From NCBI RefSeq assembly GCF_028858725.1, contig NC_084763.1, forward strand, positions 9,920,001 to 9,984,000: DNA of 64,000 nucleotides, given 5' to 3'. The notes under the pieces were generated by a model. The model had not been told where the DNA came from and searched no databases. It worked only from the letters and a program-made list of their open reading frames with translations. Both the position numbers and the translations under genes were made by a program. Shown here one piece after another: positions 1 to 12,300 of this stretch. Within the stretch, counting starts at the first letter, position 1. Every line of letters begins with the position of its first letter. This DNA comes from Colius striatus. Lineage: Eukaryota; Chordata; Aves; Coliiformes; Coliidae.

Positions 1-194
1 CTAGCCTGATTATGGCCTGGGCCTGACGAGCTAAAAATTAACTTGAAAATACCACACATGTAGAGCCTAAAAGAAAAACTTGGCCAGAGGACATTCTGAT
101 ACGACCATCAGAGACTGCTATGAACCATGAAAGACCACCATGGAAGCCTCTCAGAGACTTAAACCACATGCACAACGATCATATAGACATGACA

Positions 195-303
195 ATTGGT
201 GAGGGACGTGGTTCAGTGCTGGGCTTGGCAGTGGGACAGGAGAGGTTGGACTCCGTGATCTCAGAGGTCTTTTCCAACCCAAACTACTCAACTATTCTAT
301 GAT
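195..303 (+). repeat. CR1-like LINE 3' end fragment
   Basis: The segment reads gaggttggactccgtgatct then ggtcttttccaacc and ends actattctatgatac. This is the typical 3' tail of avian CR1 elements, with the ATTCTATGAT-type terminal repeat. Only about 100 bases are recognisable, so it is a strongly 5'-truncated copy just upstream of the RP9 CpG island. Confidence 0.65.
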
Positions 304-429
304 ACTTAGTTCTGGGAAATACAAACGGCTATAAGCTTTACCAAAGGATGCCTGGAGTGTGCACGTCGGAAGGAGGAGCACACCCCACGCCCGAATACAG
401 CACTGCCGGCTTTTCAACTTCTCATTGGC

Positions 430-1240
430 GTTTGGAAGTTTCTTTCCGCCCGAGACGACGGCGGGCGCGTGAGAGCCGAGGGGGCTGCGCTGCTGCCGGC
501 CCGGGCCCGTGCGCGGGAGGGCGGCTGCGCGGTGCGGCGCGGCGCGGTGCGGTGCGGCTGCGCTCGGCCGTGCGCGCCCCGCCTGCCAGGGGAAGTGAAA
601 GCGAAATGCGCGGTGGGGAACGGCGGGAGAGGGGAGGGAAGGGGAGCCGAGGGGGCGGTGCCGCGGCCTCGCTGTCCGCCGCGGCTCTGCCCGCCGCGCC
701 GATGTCCCACAGGGCGCCGAGGGGGCAGGAGGAGGAAGAAGCGGGGGCGGAGGTGGGAGGGGAAGGAGCGGCGAGGGGCAGCCGGGCGCGGCACAAGAGC
801 CATCCGGAGCCCGCGGCGAGCGGCGGCAGGACTCAGGACCGGCACGAGAGGAAACGGAAGAGGCAGGAGGCGCAGCAGCTCCGGAAGCTCCAGCACCTGG
901 AGTCCTTGTAAGGGGCGGAGGAGGGGAGGCTGCCGGAGGCCTCGCCGGGCCGCCCCGGCCGCGCTCCGAGCCCGCTCCGCCGGCAGCAGGGGCTGTTTTC
1001 CAGGGCGGGGGGTTCCGGTTGCTGGCCTTCTCCGTAGCCCCGCGGCAGGCGGGGGCCCGTTCCGTTCCCGCGGGGGCTGCTCCAGCTCCCTCACGTTCCA
1101 AACACACGCCCGGTTTTTGCAGGAGAGCGGGTCTGCGGCGTTCCCGCCGCGCTGTGTGCGCCGGGGGCTTCGGGGCGCTTCCAGGAGTGATCGGTGACCC
1201 GGGAACCGTTTTAGGGGGTGGAAATGACGCTCCTCCAGGC
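430..1240 (+). promoter_or_regulatory. CpG island over the RP9 promoter and first exon
   Basis: The stretch is extremely GC- and CpG-rich, with runs such as gcggcgcggcgcggtgcggt around 533-556, against AT-rich flanks. I see no TATA box at a sensible distance before the ATG at 702. It therefore looks like a dispersed-start housekeeping promoter that covers the 5' UTR, exon 1 and the start of intron 1 of RP9. The long open frames here on both strands are explained by the lack of stop codons in GC-rich DNA. Confidence 0.8.
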
Positions 1241-4200
1241 TTCTAGAAGTCTGGGAATTGCGGCATAAAAGTAGAAGTTGATCGGCCCGTTTCCACTAGA
1301 GTAAATTAAGAAACAAATAAGAAGATAAAAGCGTTGAGATCTGCCTAATGGCTGCACCAGTGGCCCGCAGTGCCGTACAAGCTTTATGCCGTTTCATTGA
1401 GATGGGTGTAATGGAATAAAAAGATCAGAAGGTTCCCAAGAACAGGATCTTTATTTTATTGTTGTTTCCAAGAGAAGGTAAAAGCCTGTTTGTTGTCAAG
1501 TGCACCAAACGGCACTCAGGTTTCTGTTATAAGACCATTTCGTAGTGCCTCGGCATATAACTCCTCGGCACACGTTCTGTCTCAGTTGCCGTGCGCTGTG
1601 CAGCACCTGCTTACTAGTTGGATTTCTATAAGTTTTATATCTGCTATTAACTCCAGAGAAGTGCTGCGGGAAAGATGGTATTTTGGTCAGTCAGGTTCTC
1701 TGTTCAGGTTTAAGGCAAAGAGAGAAGGAGATAAAATTATTATTCTAAACCACGTCTGGCTGGGAACGCTTGCTGTAAGGAATGGTCTGACTTGGCATTT
1801 TCAGCTGAGCAAGTCTGTGATTCAGCAGTGCTGGAATAGAGATGAGGACCTGTGAGAACTTGGGGAGGGGTGTTACAGAGAAGAGAGGATTGTGCATTTG
1901 TGGTAACTGAAGCTGAGCTGGATGTATGGCACCTGCCCGTAAAGCAGTGTGGTGAAAGTAGTTGTTCCCCTCGATACCAACCCAAAGGATATTTGCAAGA
2001 GACACGCGTGGTGATGATGAGAAACACTGTCTCAGTCTGCTTGCATCCAGGTATCCATGTTCTGTTACAGCTTTTGGTGATTATCGATTGAGTAAAATGT
2101 AAGGGAAAACGTGAGGTGAAGGTTTGAACTCTATGCCATTGAAATAGTGTCGTTTCTCAATTTATTTGGCTGTGCTAAGCTGCAGAGTAACAACATTTCT
2201 ATTGCTTTTCAGCTATGAGAAACCTCCCCCAGGGCTAATTAAGGTTAGTAAATACATTGCAGTACATCTTTAGCATTACAAGAGAATTTTGCACAATCTG
2301 TCTTTTCTCTGTTTATCTTCAGTGTCTACATTTACCTACATAAATAACAGGGAGAAGTAGGTGCTTCCAGGGGAAAACTCATAGCTCCTCAGTTATAAGC
2401 TGACCTCTTTGACTTGGTGAATCCAGAGTGAAATGTCCAGAATCAGACAGGATGGTGCCTGTTCTTTCATCACCTCTTAGCACACAATATTTAATAGTGT
2501 GGATGGAAGAGAACCATTTGTGGTGAAGCAGATTTTCAGTTTCAGTAGCATCTTTTTCAGGATTCTTCACCATTGCTTATGCTCAAGTATTTGTGTAAAA
2601 ATTCCCATTCATAACAACTGTTGATCTTGCCAAATTTGTGTACCTGAGCCATAATTTAGCACTTTTTAACCTAAAAAATCCTGCTCTATTTTGTAAAGGC
2701 TGGCTTTAATTGTTATGTCTTGTGATCAGGAAGAGGAAAAAGAAATCTCTGCTTTTCTGTTAAGTTTTCATTTATATTGTTTACATAAATTGCTAAAATA
2801 AGTGGTAAGGGATGGAATGAACATGAACTGGAAGGTTGGAGGATGAGGGGGGAAAAAGAAAATGACTTAATGCTGTTAAAAGGGTCAGGGATTTTGGATG
2901 TGTTGAAAAAGAGATGTTACAGGGAAATAGGTTCCATCCTAAGTGCACACTTGGAGTGTTAATTTTTTAACAGTTAAAAGAAAAAGAAGTGATGTTCTTG
3001 TCCTTGTCTCTTTTTTTTGCATAGGAGAATGAAACAAAGCCAGAAGACTGCATCCCTGATGTGCCAGGCAATGAAAGTGCACGAGAATTCCTGGCGCATG
3101 CGCCGACAAAAGGGCTTTGGATGCCTTTGGGAAAAGAAGTCAAAGTCATGCAGTGTAAGGCTGAACACATGCCAGGTGTCATTGGACCTTCGTGCAGCCA
3201 TCTGTTTAACCCTGGGGGAGGGCTGAATGTCTGTCTGGTGGACAGATGATGAGGTCCAGGTAGATTGGCATCATATTGATATAAAAACAAGCATTCCCTC
3301 GAGGGCTGTAGTGGCCTTGCAATGTATGGACGTGACATTTCTCAGCATAATGCTTGTACCTCTCTTTTTGTTACAACAACTTGAAATTATTTTGCATAAA
3401 TAGGGTTTGGGTTTTGTCTGGTTTTTCTTCTTCTGACCCGAGTCAGAGGTGCAATTCACTGTTGCTTTTTTTTCCCTTTTAAGGTTGGAGGTGTAAACGT
3501 TACGGACACAGAACAGGAGATAAAGAATGCCCATTCTTTATCAAAGGCAATCAGAAACTGGAACAATTTCGAGTAGTGAGTACAAAGACTGCAGGATTGT
3601 TGCTTGTGTTTTTCAATACTGGTGATGCATAAGCTGGCAAGTGAAGAGAAGCCTGTTAGATGATGCTTTATTAAGGACTTTTCCTCTGTCTCTAGTATAA
3701 TATAGATGCCGAAAATCTCCTTATAAAGAACAAAAGCTACAGATGTGGTTGGACGTTTGACTGCTTTGCAGAAAAATCTACCCTTCAAGAGGAAAAATTA
3801 GTAACCTTTACATTTACAGTGGAAACCTTCAGGAACCTTTTTCAACTTAACAGTTCATGTTCATGTTTTTGTCACTAAAATGTCAACATAGCAAAAAAAC
3901 ATTTTAAGCCAAGCTTGAGCTGCCCACATGACAGCTGCTTCAAGCCTCTCGTGCCCACTGGGAACAACCACATCATGAAGCCTGTTGTCTAGGTCTGTAA
4001 TCTAGTCATTGTCTACAAGGCTGATCTCTTGCTGCACCAGGCTACATCTCAGCTCTGTGGATCCTTTCTGTGTGACTCCTTTAGCTGCTCCTCTCACTCT
4101 GCACTGTTAGCCTATATTTTGAGCTCTCATCACTCTATGTTTTATGTCTTCATTTCTGCTCTTGAAAAATGTGATCCGGGCTCATTCTGGCCTGATTCTG

Positions 4201-6537
4201 GACTCATGCTGGCTGTATTTCTCTACAAAGAGTACTTTTTAGCCCTCTCCCATGACCACATTGCCCTTAGTACTCATTTTTCCTTCAGGCTTCATCTCTG
4301 TTGCATCAAATTCTAGCTGTATGTCCAAGGCCCTTCGTAGTGTATTCCCAACATCTTTCATTTGCTATTGACATTTAAATTCCTACTTTTGGTCAATGTC
4401 TGATCTCTCCTGTGTATCAAACTCGTTTGCTTAATCTTCCAAATGAAATGATCACCCCATCTTTTTGCTGCATTCTTGCACGGCATGAATGCTTCCAAAG
4501 TTAATTTGCTGTCTTTGTTCCCTCTTGCTGCAATGCCCATTTAATTTAAAAATAGCTGATGTAAGAACCAATAATGGTAGCTTACAGTGTGCTAGAACAA
4601 CTCCAACTTCATTATCCATTTGTCTTATATTCCTGTGTGTTCGTATCCAAGTATGTAAAATGTGCTGTAAGGGCAGAGAGCATAATGTTGAACTTCACCT
4701 ATGTCTAGCTATTCCTATGGCAAGGGTTAATGGAAAGAAGCTGGAACACAAAGTTCCATTTAAACAGAAGGAAAAACTATTTTACTGTTGAGGTGAGGGA
4801 GCCCTGGCACAGGCTGCCCAGGGAGGGTGTGGAGGCTCCTGCTGTAGAGGTTTCAAACCTACCTGGATATGTTCCTATGTGACCTGATCTAGTTGGACCT
4901 TCTAACCACTACTATTTTGTGATTCTGTGGTATCAAAGGAGAGTCCCCGTAACTGGTGATGTAATTAGGAAAGCTTTTCCTAAAGTGAACACTCTGCCCT
5001 CAGTTCAGATTGACAGTGTTCAGTCAGAGAGCATGCTTGTGCATTAAGAGCTCATCCATCTTTTGATAAAGGCTTCCTGCATAGGCTTGTTTTGGTGTAT
5101 TTTCTTTTAGGAAGTACATCAGTCAGTGATCAATACTTCTATTAACCAACACTGGGTTTTCTGTTTTCCACTTTGAAGGCACATGAAGATCCAATGTATG
5201 ATATAATAAGGGAAAATAAACGTCATGAAAAAGAAATGAGGTAAGTGTCTCTAGTAAATTGCACTTCCAATTTTGTATTCTTTTTGATGACATGATATTC
5301 ACCTATAGATGAAATTTTGGTATAAGCTTACTTTTACCTCAGAACACTTCCTTTAGGGGCAGTTTCTTTACATTGGCAGAGACAACTTTCTCAATAATCA
5401 CTCAGACGTAGTTCCTGCCTTTTTAATTCCATTAGTTTCTACTTTTTTTCCCCCAAAACAAAGTTTAAAGAGAAGTTGTATTCATTTATGACATAGTATT
5501 CAGGTACTGGGGTTCAGTTTAGTTTTAAGCTTAAAGAATTCACTGCTTTCTAAAATTTGGCAAAGGGAGGTACCTTCAGTAGGCACAAAGGGGTTGATTT
5601 AGAAAGCTGTTTTTAGGCAGTTGATGATGTTCCTTACGTGAGGTGATTCTTCCATACATAAAGCAGCAGAGTTTTTAATGCTTTCCCTCTTGAACTGCAT
5701 CAGTGAGATAACTAAACAAACTAGGGAGTCTTTCGAGTGGTGCTGCTGCTACTCTCCTCCATACAGGGGAGACTGAAGACAAAAAGTACAATTGAGCAAA
5801 TAGTTTGTCCCCATTTGGCAGCCATCCATGAAAGTTCAAAGGACGAATGTCAAAAATACCTTTGCATCTAAGGTAGATTCTCTTCTCTCAGCTTCACTGT
5901 CATCATATCTGTATCAGCGGGGCAATGAATGACATAACATCATAGTTCCAATATGCATCTGTCTGTGGTTACACACAGAACTTTGTGTGGTGGTCTGGTG
6001 ATAGCTGTTGCCTTTTTATTTTGGACACTTAAATACTGACCAATCAGTTAGTCTGCCCTTCATGGCCCATGGAATGAAAGGTCCCCAAGAACAGAGCATT
6101 GAGCTTATCTCAAAAAAGGTTGGTTTTATTAGTCTGGGAGAACCGTAACAGGAATGTGTAATTCAGCAAAAGAGGAAGCATTCCCCTGCCCTTTGCATGC
6201 AGCTTCCATTTCCCAAGCTAGGAATGAGACAGATAAAAGCTAGAATAAATTATTACAGGGAGCAGAGAGCCAGAAAGGATTCTCATTCAGTTCTTTTAAA
6301 CTCAGGATACAGCAACTGAAGCAGCTCCTGGAGGACTCTACCTCAGAAGATGATGACGATAACAGTGATGACAGTGATGAGGATGATGAAGATGGCAGCA
6401 GCTCTACTTCCTCAGAATGTAGAGATAAGCACAAGAAAAAAAAGAGAAAGAAGGAAAAGAAAAAAAAGGAAAAGAAGAAGAAGAGAAAGAGAAAGCGCAA
6501 ATCATCTAAATCTAACGAGAAGTCGGAATCTGACTGA
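702..6537 (+). CDS. RP9: RP9 (PIM1-associated protein PAP-1), complete, six coding exons
   Basis: RP9 is a nuclear protein that binds the PIM1 kinase and associates with pre-mRNA splicing factors; human mutations cause dominant retinitis pigmentosa. Coding exons read as 702-907, 2213-2243, 3025-3154, 3484-3575, 5179-5240 and 6306-6537. All introns are GT-AG, phases agree, and the sum is 250 codons plus TGA (human protein about 221 aa). Seen in order: a poorly conserved Ala/Gly/Glu-rich N terminus (1-45); a basic helix-like stretch ending in HLESFYEKPPPGLIK; a highly conserved core with EFLAHAPTKGLWMPLGKEVK; a zinc-knuckle-like cluster C123, C126, H131, C138; the segment HEDPMYDII; an Asp/Ser acidic run (about 187-208); and a Lys/Arg-rich tail (about 212-245). 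The start at 702 was chosen because it is the first ATG in frame inside the CpG island and gives a human-like N-terminal length. The extra length is in the N terminus and in the acidic and Lys-rich tail. Confidence 0.95.
4721..4932 (+). repeat. CR1 LINE fragment in RP9 intron 4
   Basis: The hallmarks run in plus orientation: gaagctggaacacaaagttc, then cctggcacaggctgcccagg, then gttggaccttctaaccac, ending near gtgattctgtgg. It contains only the end of ORF2 and the 3' UTR. It is diverged and has small gaps against the usual CR1 tail. It lies between RP9 coding exons 4 and 5. Confidence 0.85.
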
Positions 6538-7030
6538 CAGCAGTCAGCTGCTGCACCTTCATTTTGTGAACTGCAAGGAAGGAGCCAAAGAACAAGGGAG
6601 AAACTACCAGAAAGGGCTTTCTTAAAGTCAGAACATGCAGATGGATACATACAGCATCCTAGGCTGGCTGTCCTCTTCTGCCCCTCCACAGTGCCACAGC
6701 CAGAAGGAAGAGAGCTGCATTAAGCAGCACTTGATCAATCATATCTTTATACTGTAAAACCTTTGCTGAGGGTCATCTGTCTTGTTCAGATTGGGCCCCT
6801 GCCTTGCTCCATGTGATTGTCAGCAGGAAGCAGTGACTATCAAGGGTTTTCCTAACAAATCTGCAGCATTAGCAGACTGGCTCTTGAAGTGTCTTTTTTT
6901 TTTTTTTTCCCCACATGAAGTGATTTCATTATAGACAAAACCTCATTGTAATGAGACTGCAGTTAGCACCATGCAGAGCACTGGGGGTTCACTTACAGTG
7001 CTTACAATAAACAAGTTGTACTGTATTATT
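6538..7030 (+). other. RP9 3' UTR with poly(A) signal
   Basis: This is the sequence after the RP9 TGA. A canonical AATAAA lies at 7006-7011 and is followed by a T/G-rich stretch (gttgtactgtattattgg), the usual arrangement for cleavage. A second AATAAA near 7099 could give a longer form. A T-rich run lies near 6895-6909. Confidence 0.7.
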
Positions 7031-10000
7031 GGTTTTCCCTCTGTATACTGCCTGTATTCTCAAGTTCGGTGTACTTATCCTATTACTGGCAGCTAGGGAA
7101 ATAAAGAGTACTGCTGAAGGGAGGAAAAAGTTAATTAAGAGCATTTACTTTTAAGACAAATTTGCAGTGTCAGCAAGACTTGGTGGGGGTTTTTTTGTGT
7201 AGCAGAATCTCAACATCATCACCATTAATACAAACAAGTCAGCAAAACCTAAAGCATTCTCCAGACCAGATGTGGGAGCCAAGTGTAATGATGTTAGAGG
7301 TTCAGCTTCACTGTAAAGAGGTAGTGGTTTGAGTTTAGAAGAGTGTTTTCATATTAGAAATTAAAAAGATCAATTTCTGCATATACTTCCCTATCAGTTG
7401 TTTTGATACAGTTGAGGGGGCTTTTCTCCTTTTAAAAAGGCTTGGGGAAATAAATGCCAACTTATTTTTTATGCTTATTAGAATTATGTAGCAATATTTT
7501 ATGAATCATCCCACAAGAGTATAAAAGTATAAGGCTTGCAAAATGGTTTTCAACTGTATGCATGTCAGCCACAGAACAGTAGTAAAGAACTTGTAAGCAG
7601 GCAGAAGGGAAACTGTTGTGTACTGAGCTGACTTTGTAGACTGACCATGCTTCTCTTTTTAAATCATCTTGCAGGCTCAACTAGAAAGACTGAGGTAGCT
7701 ATAAACTGCATTAGAGTAAGCATCTCTTTTTGAAGCCAAGGTACAGAGGTCCAAAGCTATGATTTATATTGGTATTCTTGAGAAAGAGAAATACACTTGC
7801 TTTGAAAGGATGAGGAGGGACTTACCTAGAACTTAGTCTCTGTGCTTACCCTTATATTGGAAAAAATCCCCACCATGATGAAGCCTTAACATTGATAGAG
7901 TGAACATGACAGTGAAATGAAGGAACCATAGACTAAAATGCTCATGAGAGCTTTGGAAGAGGACAGAGAACTGTATACATTAAATTATGTTTTCTCCCTC
8001 CTACATATCTAAGAGTCATTTAGTAAAACTAAACTCCTGTTCCTTGCCAATCATTTACAATATGATTTAGGGAAAAACAAAGCAATCAGGGAAGATTCTT
8101 TATCTTATTCCCGGGGTTTGAATGTAGAGTGGTGTTTTATCCTCCAGTATTATTTAGTAGATCTCCCTGTAATGGGATTTATTGGTTTCTCTTACTAGTT
8201 CCCAGCATCAACAAATTAAAAGCTCCTGGCTCTTTCACTAGAAAAAGATTTAACAGCTGAAATAGCATAAAGAGATTTATAGGCTGGTTCTCTCTAGTGT
8301 CACATTTGGTGCTGAGAAAAATCTCTGCATTGAGAGCAGTGACTGCTGACAGATGCTGGAAGCCACAGCTAATGTTCACCTGATAACACTCCCCGAGAAT
8401 TCTTATTGAAGTTTGCCTGGAGCAGAACTGACCTGGAGATCTCTTCAATGACTTCTGCTTTTGTCATTTAAGATTCTCTCAAGTTTGGCTTAATAAAAAC
8501 AAATTCAAGTCTTTCCTCACTTTGTCATCCCATTCCTCATAAACACAACCTTCCCCTTTTACCTACCAGCATTTATTATTTGAACAATCCAGAAAAATCC
8601 CTCAAAAGGCTGTTTCTAACTTACATCAAATACAGTTTAAAAGGTTGTTTTGAGATATCAAAAATCACTGTTCTGTGCCAGACTAAAAGTCTGTTTATAC
8701 CAGTATTTTTTTCCTCCTCATGGTCAACAGCAGCTGCTTATGCAGAGCAGAGAATGCCACTAGCATTTGCAGTTACATTTTAGCTTTTATCAGCCTTGGG
8801 TATATTTGACTTGGAGATATATAGAACTTCCTTGTTCATAAGAAACTCTAAAGATTAATAGTTATTGAAGAAACATCATTTACTTTCACATTGCTCTCTG
8901 CTAGTTTCATTTCATACACCCTAGTTCTTGTACTGGAAGGCATCTGAATAACTGATTCCTATTGATTTTCCCATATCATTCCCAGTTTCATAAATCTGTT
9001 GTATCCCATACATAAAGACTTTAGTAGGTCTTCACTGAAACTCAGAGCCAGTTTCAAAGTCAAAGCTGTTATTTTGATTTGTAGTCACTGAATGGCAGCC
9101 AGTGCTAGAGTGCTGAGAAACACAGTTCTTTCCACCAGTTAGCATTTTAAACAGTGCCAAAGCTGGCATTTAAGAGACTCTAAGCTTACTAGAGATGAAT
9201 AACATCACCCATTTGTATTAATGGAAAAGGATTCTATGTAGAAGTAAATCCAGAAAGCAGGGCAGAAAGCTGTAGTATTGAAAGACTGATAAGCCTTATT
9301 TTTGAAATCTTAAGCATTGGATTATTTAATGGGGGGAGGGGGAGTGTTCCCCAAAGGTTTTTTGCTTGGGATCTTTGCCTTCTTTGTAGGCATGTGTATT
9401 GACATTTGAGAGTTCTGTTGAAACCTGAGTGTATTGTAAGGAATAGCATAATTGTATAGTCCCATGAATCTAAGTGTGCAATGCAGCTACAACATACTTC
9501 AGAAGCAATACAGCTTCATGGGTGTTCAGCTCCCAGAGCTGATCAAGTGACTACTACACTGAACCATTCTCAAAAAGATTATTTCAGCAAAGGTACTGAC
9601 ATCTATCTTATTTCTTTAGCCCTGAAATCACATGGTGTTTATAGTCTTGTTGACTGAGATGGCTGGTGGCGGTGAGTCAGTCAGGAATCTGAGGACAACT
9701 GCATTTGTTTTTTCTTGGCATGCCTGCAGTTAGCATGCAACATGTGAGGGGCTTTTTTAGCCATTGGCTCCTGTCTTGCATTGTTTGATTTTAACAGAAA
9801 GACCTGTAATTATTCAGACATTGTAAAAGGGAAAGCTTTCTGCCACCCAGGTGCTACCAAACTGAAAATCCAGAATTAAAGCCTGGCAAGCTGACACCAG
9901 CCACTGCTCCACTGCAGCAGTTACACCACACCCCCTTTACAATGAAGGTTGTAGTCAGCTACAAGGAATGATTTAGGAATTTTGAGTCACAGACAGTAAG

Positions 10001-12300
10001 TCTGTCCAAATTAAGCTCCAAATACGGCAGTCTCAGAGGCCTCTAAGGTTTGTCACTGACGTGGCCAAGCAGCAGATAGATTCTTCAGGTGCCCTTTGGC
10101 AGATGCTGCTGGAAGCCTGTGAAAACTTCCGAGGCAAAGCAGCGCTGCTACAGTTACAAGCTCCCAGTGCTGCCAGCACTGTGGCTAGTCACTTGCTTCA
10201 GCCCTAACGAAAGCTGACACGTGCATCTGTAAAATTGAATGTCATGTGTCACTGAGGCTAGTTACCTGGCTGAGTACAGGGAGCTTGGACTTCACAGCCT
10301 TCTAAACTGCAATTCGTACTTCACAATCCTTCCTGTAGTGTCGCCATTTTACCCACTGGAATATTAAATAGAGCTTTAAGCCTGTTGACTGAAGATGGAG
10401 ACTGAAAATCATCTGTGCTGCTAAGTGTAGAAACAGCCAAGTAGAAGATTTGGTGTTAAGGTCACAGGACTAGTAGAATACACCACATATAGCATTATCC
10501 AAGGCATATTTCTGGAACACTAGACCATTCATGCATACTACTTTAAGCATTAGTGTAGATACACAGCATAGGAACAAGATTAAGCAATTAGTTTAAAATA
10601 GCATTTGTTTTCAGACAAAGAGCTGTCTAAACACTCCTGCTACTTCCTCACATCATCTTGAGAGTTAGCATCACTAGGCCCCAAATTGCTTCTTATGTCT
10701 GGGTATAAAGCACTCTGATTAGTGCAAGACCTATGAAGTGAAGACACCCATGAGCTTGGGAGTACCTGGGAAATATTAGCTGTTTACAGAAAATGAGTGC
10801 CATCTAACTGTGAGATCATGAATATTCCTCTCTCAGACAAGCAGCAAGAGACAGGTAAGTCTGTCAGTGGAATTGGCTTAGTCTTCAATCCAAAAACTAC
10901 ACACAAGTTCCAGGAAAAATAAATCAATCCTTACCTAAGAGGTCTTGGTTGTAGCTGTGGATCCTACAATTCATTTTCTTGATCAGAATAAAATCTGTCC
11001 CCCTCTAAAAGCAGCACATTCTTGTATTAGATATCCAAGATCAGCAGTTCTGTATTTTCCAAAGTATTAAAAAAATCTCCATGCTTGAAGTAATCCCCAG
11101 CCCTCCCATTTTTTCTTTGAAGTTCTGATACAACAGGTTTTGTGTAGCACAAAACCCTATTCAGAATGTGTGTTCCTTTTCTTATGGTACTTAGAGCAGA
11201 GAGGAACTAAAAACTTGACATAACAGTGTTGAAGTGGATACTTTTCTCTCACAGCTCGAGGTAAAGATTATAATTACAGTAGCTCATTAACAAGTAAGGA
11301 AGTGCTATTAAAAATAATAGCAAGATCAAGGAGCAATTGATTAGGGAAACTTCAATACTCCTCATTGAGGGATGACAGCGTGACCTCAGTTACAGGTCAA
11401 ACTAGTAATTAGTAGGCACAAGACTTGAATGCAGTCACAGGAAATGCTTTCATCCATGTAGGTTACTCTAGGACATAGAGAAAGAACAGTGGGATAGGAG
11501 GCAGCACACAAGTGCTGTCTCTGTCCCTTCCCTCCCCATCCTTTTATTAAAGAACTGGTGTGGGGTTTTTTCCAGTTTCCCTACCTTTTTCATTCACACT
11601 ATCATTTGGAAATATCCTGGAGTGGCAGAATGACGGTTATGCTTCTCACATGATGATACTAGTTTTCATAGGCATGAAAGACCACACATTTTTGATCTAT
11701 CCACCTCATCTAGGGCAGTGTTTCCATTGTTAAAAAGGTAGCTCAGCAGAGACAGTTTTATCATCTTAGTTCTGTAACGAGACTTTTCTGTAGCAACTTG
11801 CCAAGTACAGTATCAACTGTAACATAAGTCATCAGTAAGAAGTCAGGGAACAGGGCACACCACTGTTGTAAACATTCTTTCACCTTCACAGTCCATCTCT
11901 CTAGGTCAGGGTCTCCATAGAGGATTCATAAAAGCCTCCACAGAAATAAAAGGGGAGGAGGGGGAAGCATCACATCAACTCAGTACTTTAGATACTTGAT
12001 TGAGGATTAAAACTAAATAGATTAAGATCTGATGAACTGCCTTGAAACTTGAAGTCGGTACTTGTCAAACTGTAAAAGAATATAGTTCAAGCTGTATCAA
12101 GTCAAAAACCTGAATCCAGCCAGAAGTCCAGCTGATGAAAGAAGCTTGTACTTATGTCCACATCATAGACAACCTGACTGAAGTGAGATGCATTGACAGG
12201 CTTCACAATCCTAGAGTGGCAGCATTAAGTGATGTGCACATACATCCCTTTCATAAACTTTTTTGCCTCCACAAGTGGATGGAATACAAGAAGTCTCAAA
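7031..12300. other. Intergenic DNA between RP9 and BUC, no supported gene
   Basis: The DNA is AT-rich without clear coding exons on either strand. Open frames here are short and lack splice context. The one stretch that reads like protein (9986-10208, plus) has no ATG and is listed as a finding. I recognise no CR1, RNA gene or tandem array. Part of the right side may belong to a long BUC 3' UTR. Confidence 0.5.

Noticed and set aside
292-1197. Open frames of 187-271 codons on both strands near the left edge
   Set aside because: Same CpG-island effect over the RP9 promoter. Only the frame from 702 continues into spliced RP9 exons. The 348-911 frame contains it but its extra N terminus has no support.
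6240-6689. 149-codon minus-strand frame rich in Ser, Phe and Leu
   Set aside because: It is the antisense of the Lys/Asp-coding last exon of RP9.
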